Assembly: GCA_945952575.1 (NCBI GenBank)
Contig: CAMFIY010000023.1
Location: 1 to 15,346, forward strand
Length of the DNA: 15,346 nt
Source: an uncultured Leucobacter sp.
GTDB lineage: Bacteria; Actinomycetota; Actinomycetes; Actinomycetales; Microbacteriaceae
Direction: 5' to 3'
Made by a program: the position numbers and the translations under genes. The notes beneath the pieces are model-generated. The model saw only the letters and a program-made list of their open reading frames with translations, searched no databases and was not told the origin of the DNA. Positions 14,601 to 15,346 of the stretch are shown here, one piece after another (within the stretch, counting starts at the first letter, position 1; each line of letters begins with the position of its first letter).

Positions 14601-14697
14601 GACCCGGGCGGAGGAGGAACGGGCCCGCGCGGCACTTGCCGAGGCAGACCGCCCGTTCACGGGCGCGGCGACAACGCACACCATCTCGCGGTTCTAA
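11650..14697 (+). CDS. traA: MobF-family relaxase-helicase (TraA/TrwC-like)
   Basis: A 1015-aa protein that would nick oriT and unwind the transferred strand. The N-terminal TrwC-like relaxase domain (about 1-300) has INAPKSYS (motif region near 109-116) and the metal-binding triad H177-I-H179-R-H181 in DPHIHRHLWLNV. Y23 (AMAYAF) and Y45 are nucleophile candidates. The RecD-like superfamily 1 helicase half shows Walker A GPAGTGKT (487-494), motif II DEAG (D589, E590), motif III VGDHLQAMP (G617, D618), motif V STVHGIQGETTDAAVV, and motif VI YVGMTRGR. The C-terminus (about 920-1015) is a charged helical tail. The start is fixed by an in-frame TAG at 11638-11640. It converges on the gene at 14702 with 4 bases between stops. 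Confidence 0.93.
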   Translation: MRGGLERWKRGVGSQGVRQAMAYAFKGSCDSHLRAVTGVEALAGYSGVGGGGVQRFTVADGDVTVDTLGAEELRRWVDGHDPVTDEQRGRELTLPAADLILDGTINAPKSYSIAALLHPDLAAEFEALQDRLRHTIITTWQRELNARRGAGGRIRESLHRIEVVELQHRRSRALDPHIHRHLWLNVKVQGQDGKWSNVDSRVAMKLHTLINAEGELAARTDPQWLRALADHGYRLDDHGEIAELASLVRPLSRRSTQIETHRARLLVEWREAHPGQEPDHAVLQQIDRRAWAMGRPQKPSDLEEGEWERRIRSEIAEVAADALANRAPAEMVPVPIGALDRDLLAAKAIVDADARSTGCGGRFSAYDVRAGATRAIAAVGIVSERSHLQELIDDVTARARQLTVDLLTDEGGRPEHVKAYMAASTAALKVDLAHRLEALTHEGIRFDSDDIASIGHLLLARDERLDDGQIDAAAAIAGTDRLVSVTGPAGTGKTTLLRVVRIALKQQGRGMIVVAPTKKAATVAGREIGATAISLHALLADHGWRWGRDAAGAETWSRLAAGETDASTGRVYAGPRLYPLRPGDRIVVDEAGMVDLHTANALAALAQESGAGIAMVGDHLQAMPVGHAGAMACLTRRATAVVELTAVHRFHDPTYAELTLRMREPASVDDAARVAGELEGRGLIQRVVDADAARAAMVSAYFQWAGDGKRVALVTSTNDEATAINEQIQERRVQRGQLDPRRVAAGQGEQRLLEGDVVQTRLNDRGLGVENRALWTIRRIRPDEVELVSLTDSGDVRRVSSDYVAEHVHLAYASTVHGIQGETTDAAVVGPGVDAAGLYVGMTRGRLHNEAIAIARDAASAREQIADNMMRNRMEVSIDDSRGAARIELGRAARPAPTVEAAAWSDRSRRPFGAQPNIDIIAARAEHQASEAADEIRRLRGDGAQLTRDLQVRLGELSAGYAHQIEIRDAAIAEQHLRVALPPETRAEEERARAALAEADRPFTGAATTHTISRF

Positions 14698-14701
14698 CCC
14701 G

Positions 14702-14962
14702 TCACGCGTAGGTGTGGTGGACGTGCCAGCCGGTTTCGGACGGGTACACGTCGAAGATGAGGCTCTCGCCGTCGGCATCCGTCGCTTGAAACCGCCAGCC
14801 GTACAGCCCGTGCGCGGGAGCGTCCGCGTAGCCCCAGATGGAGTCGCGCAGTCTGGTCGGGGTGTCGGATACCCGCCACCGGCGTCCCGCGAAATACATG
14901 CGCGACGGTACCTCATCGACCAGCCAGATCGTGGCTTCCTGTTCGATCAGGGGCGTCCTCAT
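14702..14962 (-). CDS. Small conserved hypothetical protein
   Basis: An 86-aa soluble, beta-rich protein: IEQEATIWLVDEVPSRMYFA, then GRRWRVSDTPTRLRDSIWG, YGWRFQATDADGESLIFDVY, and WHVHHTYA at the C-terminus. The WLVDxxPxR and GRRWRVSDTPT patterns remind me of small conserved actinobacterial proteins (DUF6504-like), without certainty. The start ATG 14962 has no SD, but a TANNNT box, TAGACT (14976-14971), ends 8 bases upstream, suggesting a leaderless or nearly leaderless mRNA. The LexA-box-like palindrome (14973-14992) overlaps that box, so repression there would be direct. Confidence 0.75.
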   Translation of the reverse strand: MRTPLIEQEATIWLVDEVPSRMYFAGRRWRVSDTPTRLRDSIWGYADAPAHGLYGWRFQATDADGESLIFDVYPSETGWHVHHTYA

Positions 14963-14972
14963 GAGTCATGAG

Positions 14973-14992
14973 TCTAGAACAGAAGTTCTAGA
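14973..14992. promoter_or_regulatory. LexA-box-like palindrome
   Basis: TCTAGAAC-AGAA-GTTCTAGA is a perfect palindrome apart from its 4-base centre. The core GAAC-N4-GTTC equals the centre of the LexA (SOS) box of actinobacteria and Bacillus, usually CGAAC-N4-GTTCG; here A and T replace the outer C and G. It sits between divergent genes starting at 14962 and 15039 and overlaps the putative -10 of the former. Confidence 0.5.
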
Positions 14993-15038
14993 ATCGAAAG
15001 GTCGAGATCGGTGCGCAGCTGGAGGGGAGGCGACGCGG

Positions 15039-15346
15039 ATGGGCACAAACCGCCGCTACGCGGAGTCCATCGACGCACGCACGAGTGAGCGCATCCTCGA
15101 CCGGATTACCCGCGACGGTCCGCTCCAGACGCTGACAGCGGTTGAGCTCCAACTCGACAAACTCGCCGTCACAACCGACCCCAAACCTGAGCGTGTTCGC
15201 GCGTGGGTGCGCTTCGGGTCCACGCCCGTGATCGTGGACGCTGAGGCCTGCATGTGGACCGAGAACGCCGTCGCCATTCGCTTCCGTGCGGCAGACAAAG
15301 AGTTTCGTTGTTGGGTGTGGCGCGGCGCTATCGCACAGTCGGGTCG
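15039..15346 (+). CDS. Hypothetical protein, 3' end outside window
   Basis: ATG 15039 is preceded by a very strong SD, GGAGGGGAGG (15021-15030), 8 bases away. The 102 codons visible read MGTNRRYAESIDARTSERIL, then DGPLQTLTAVELQLDKLAVT, VRAWVRFGSTPVIVDAEACM and EFRCWVWRGAIAQSG, running off the window without a stop. The N-terminal quarter is helical and charged; the rest looks beta-rich. I do not recognise a family. It is divergent from the 14702 gene and shares the palindromic control region, so it may be damage- or transfer-regulated. Confidence 0.75.
   Translation, partial: MGTNRRYAESIDARTSERILDRITRDGPLQTLTAVELQLDKLAVTTDPKPERVRAWVRFGSTPVIVDAEACMWTENAVAIRFRAADKEFRCWVWRGAIAQSG

Noticed and set aside
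1..15346. CRISPR arrays, rRNA, or a second attachment site
   Set aside because: No regularly spaced repeats, no rRNA-like sequence, and no second copy of the tRNA-Ser end were seen by eye.

Overview
The window looks like the tRNA-proximal left part of an integrative and conjugative (or mobilizable) element in a high-G+C actinobacterium. Base composition, codon use and the style of the proteins suggest Microbacteriaceae, perhaps Microbacterium, but that taxon is inference. It opens with the 3' part of a tRNA-Ser gene (1-54). A tyrosine recombinase gene points toward it (314-1453, minus), so the tRNA end is the probable attachment site. The matching attachment site is not in the window, so the element continues past 15346.

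Region by region. (1) 1-2048: tRNA end, a strong hairpin, paired short direct repeats that could be integrase arm sites, the integrase, and a helix-turn-helix (HTH) gene overlapping the integrase start. (2) 2116-4263, plus strand: a tight operon whose genes mostly overlap as ATGA. It encodes an excisionase-like HTH protein, a NrdH-type redoxin, an arginine/tyrosine-rich coiled-coil protein, two small unknown proteins and a two-helix membrane protein. (3) 4275-6152, minus strand: a zeta-toxin-like kinase with its small upstream partner, then a decayed HNH endonuclease gene. (4) 6152-9956: three insertion sequences placed end to end, each boundary being one CTAG. The first is an IS5-family element that also encloses a protein-tyrosine-phosphatase-like gene, the second is IS701-like, the third is another IS5-family element. 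(5) 9957-11501, minus strand: two unrecognised genes in visibly lower-G+C DNA, the second cut at its 3' end by the third IS. (6) 11650-14697, plus strand: a MobF/TraA relaxase-helicase. (7) 14702-15346: a small conserved protein and the start of an unknown gene, divergent around a LexA-box-like palindrome.

How the parts fit: the plus-strand genes (HTH/redoxin operon, TraA, 15039 gene) look like the conjugative backbone, and Int with its HTH partner handles integration. The minus-strand block 4275-11501 between the small membrane-protein gene and traA reads as cargo that was later hit repeatedly by IS elements. The least explained items are the phosphatase gene enclosed by duplicated IS ends, the zeta-like protein without its Walker A lysine, and the unknown low-G+C gene pair.
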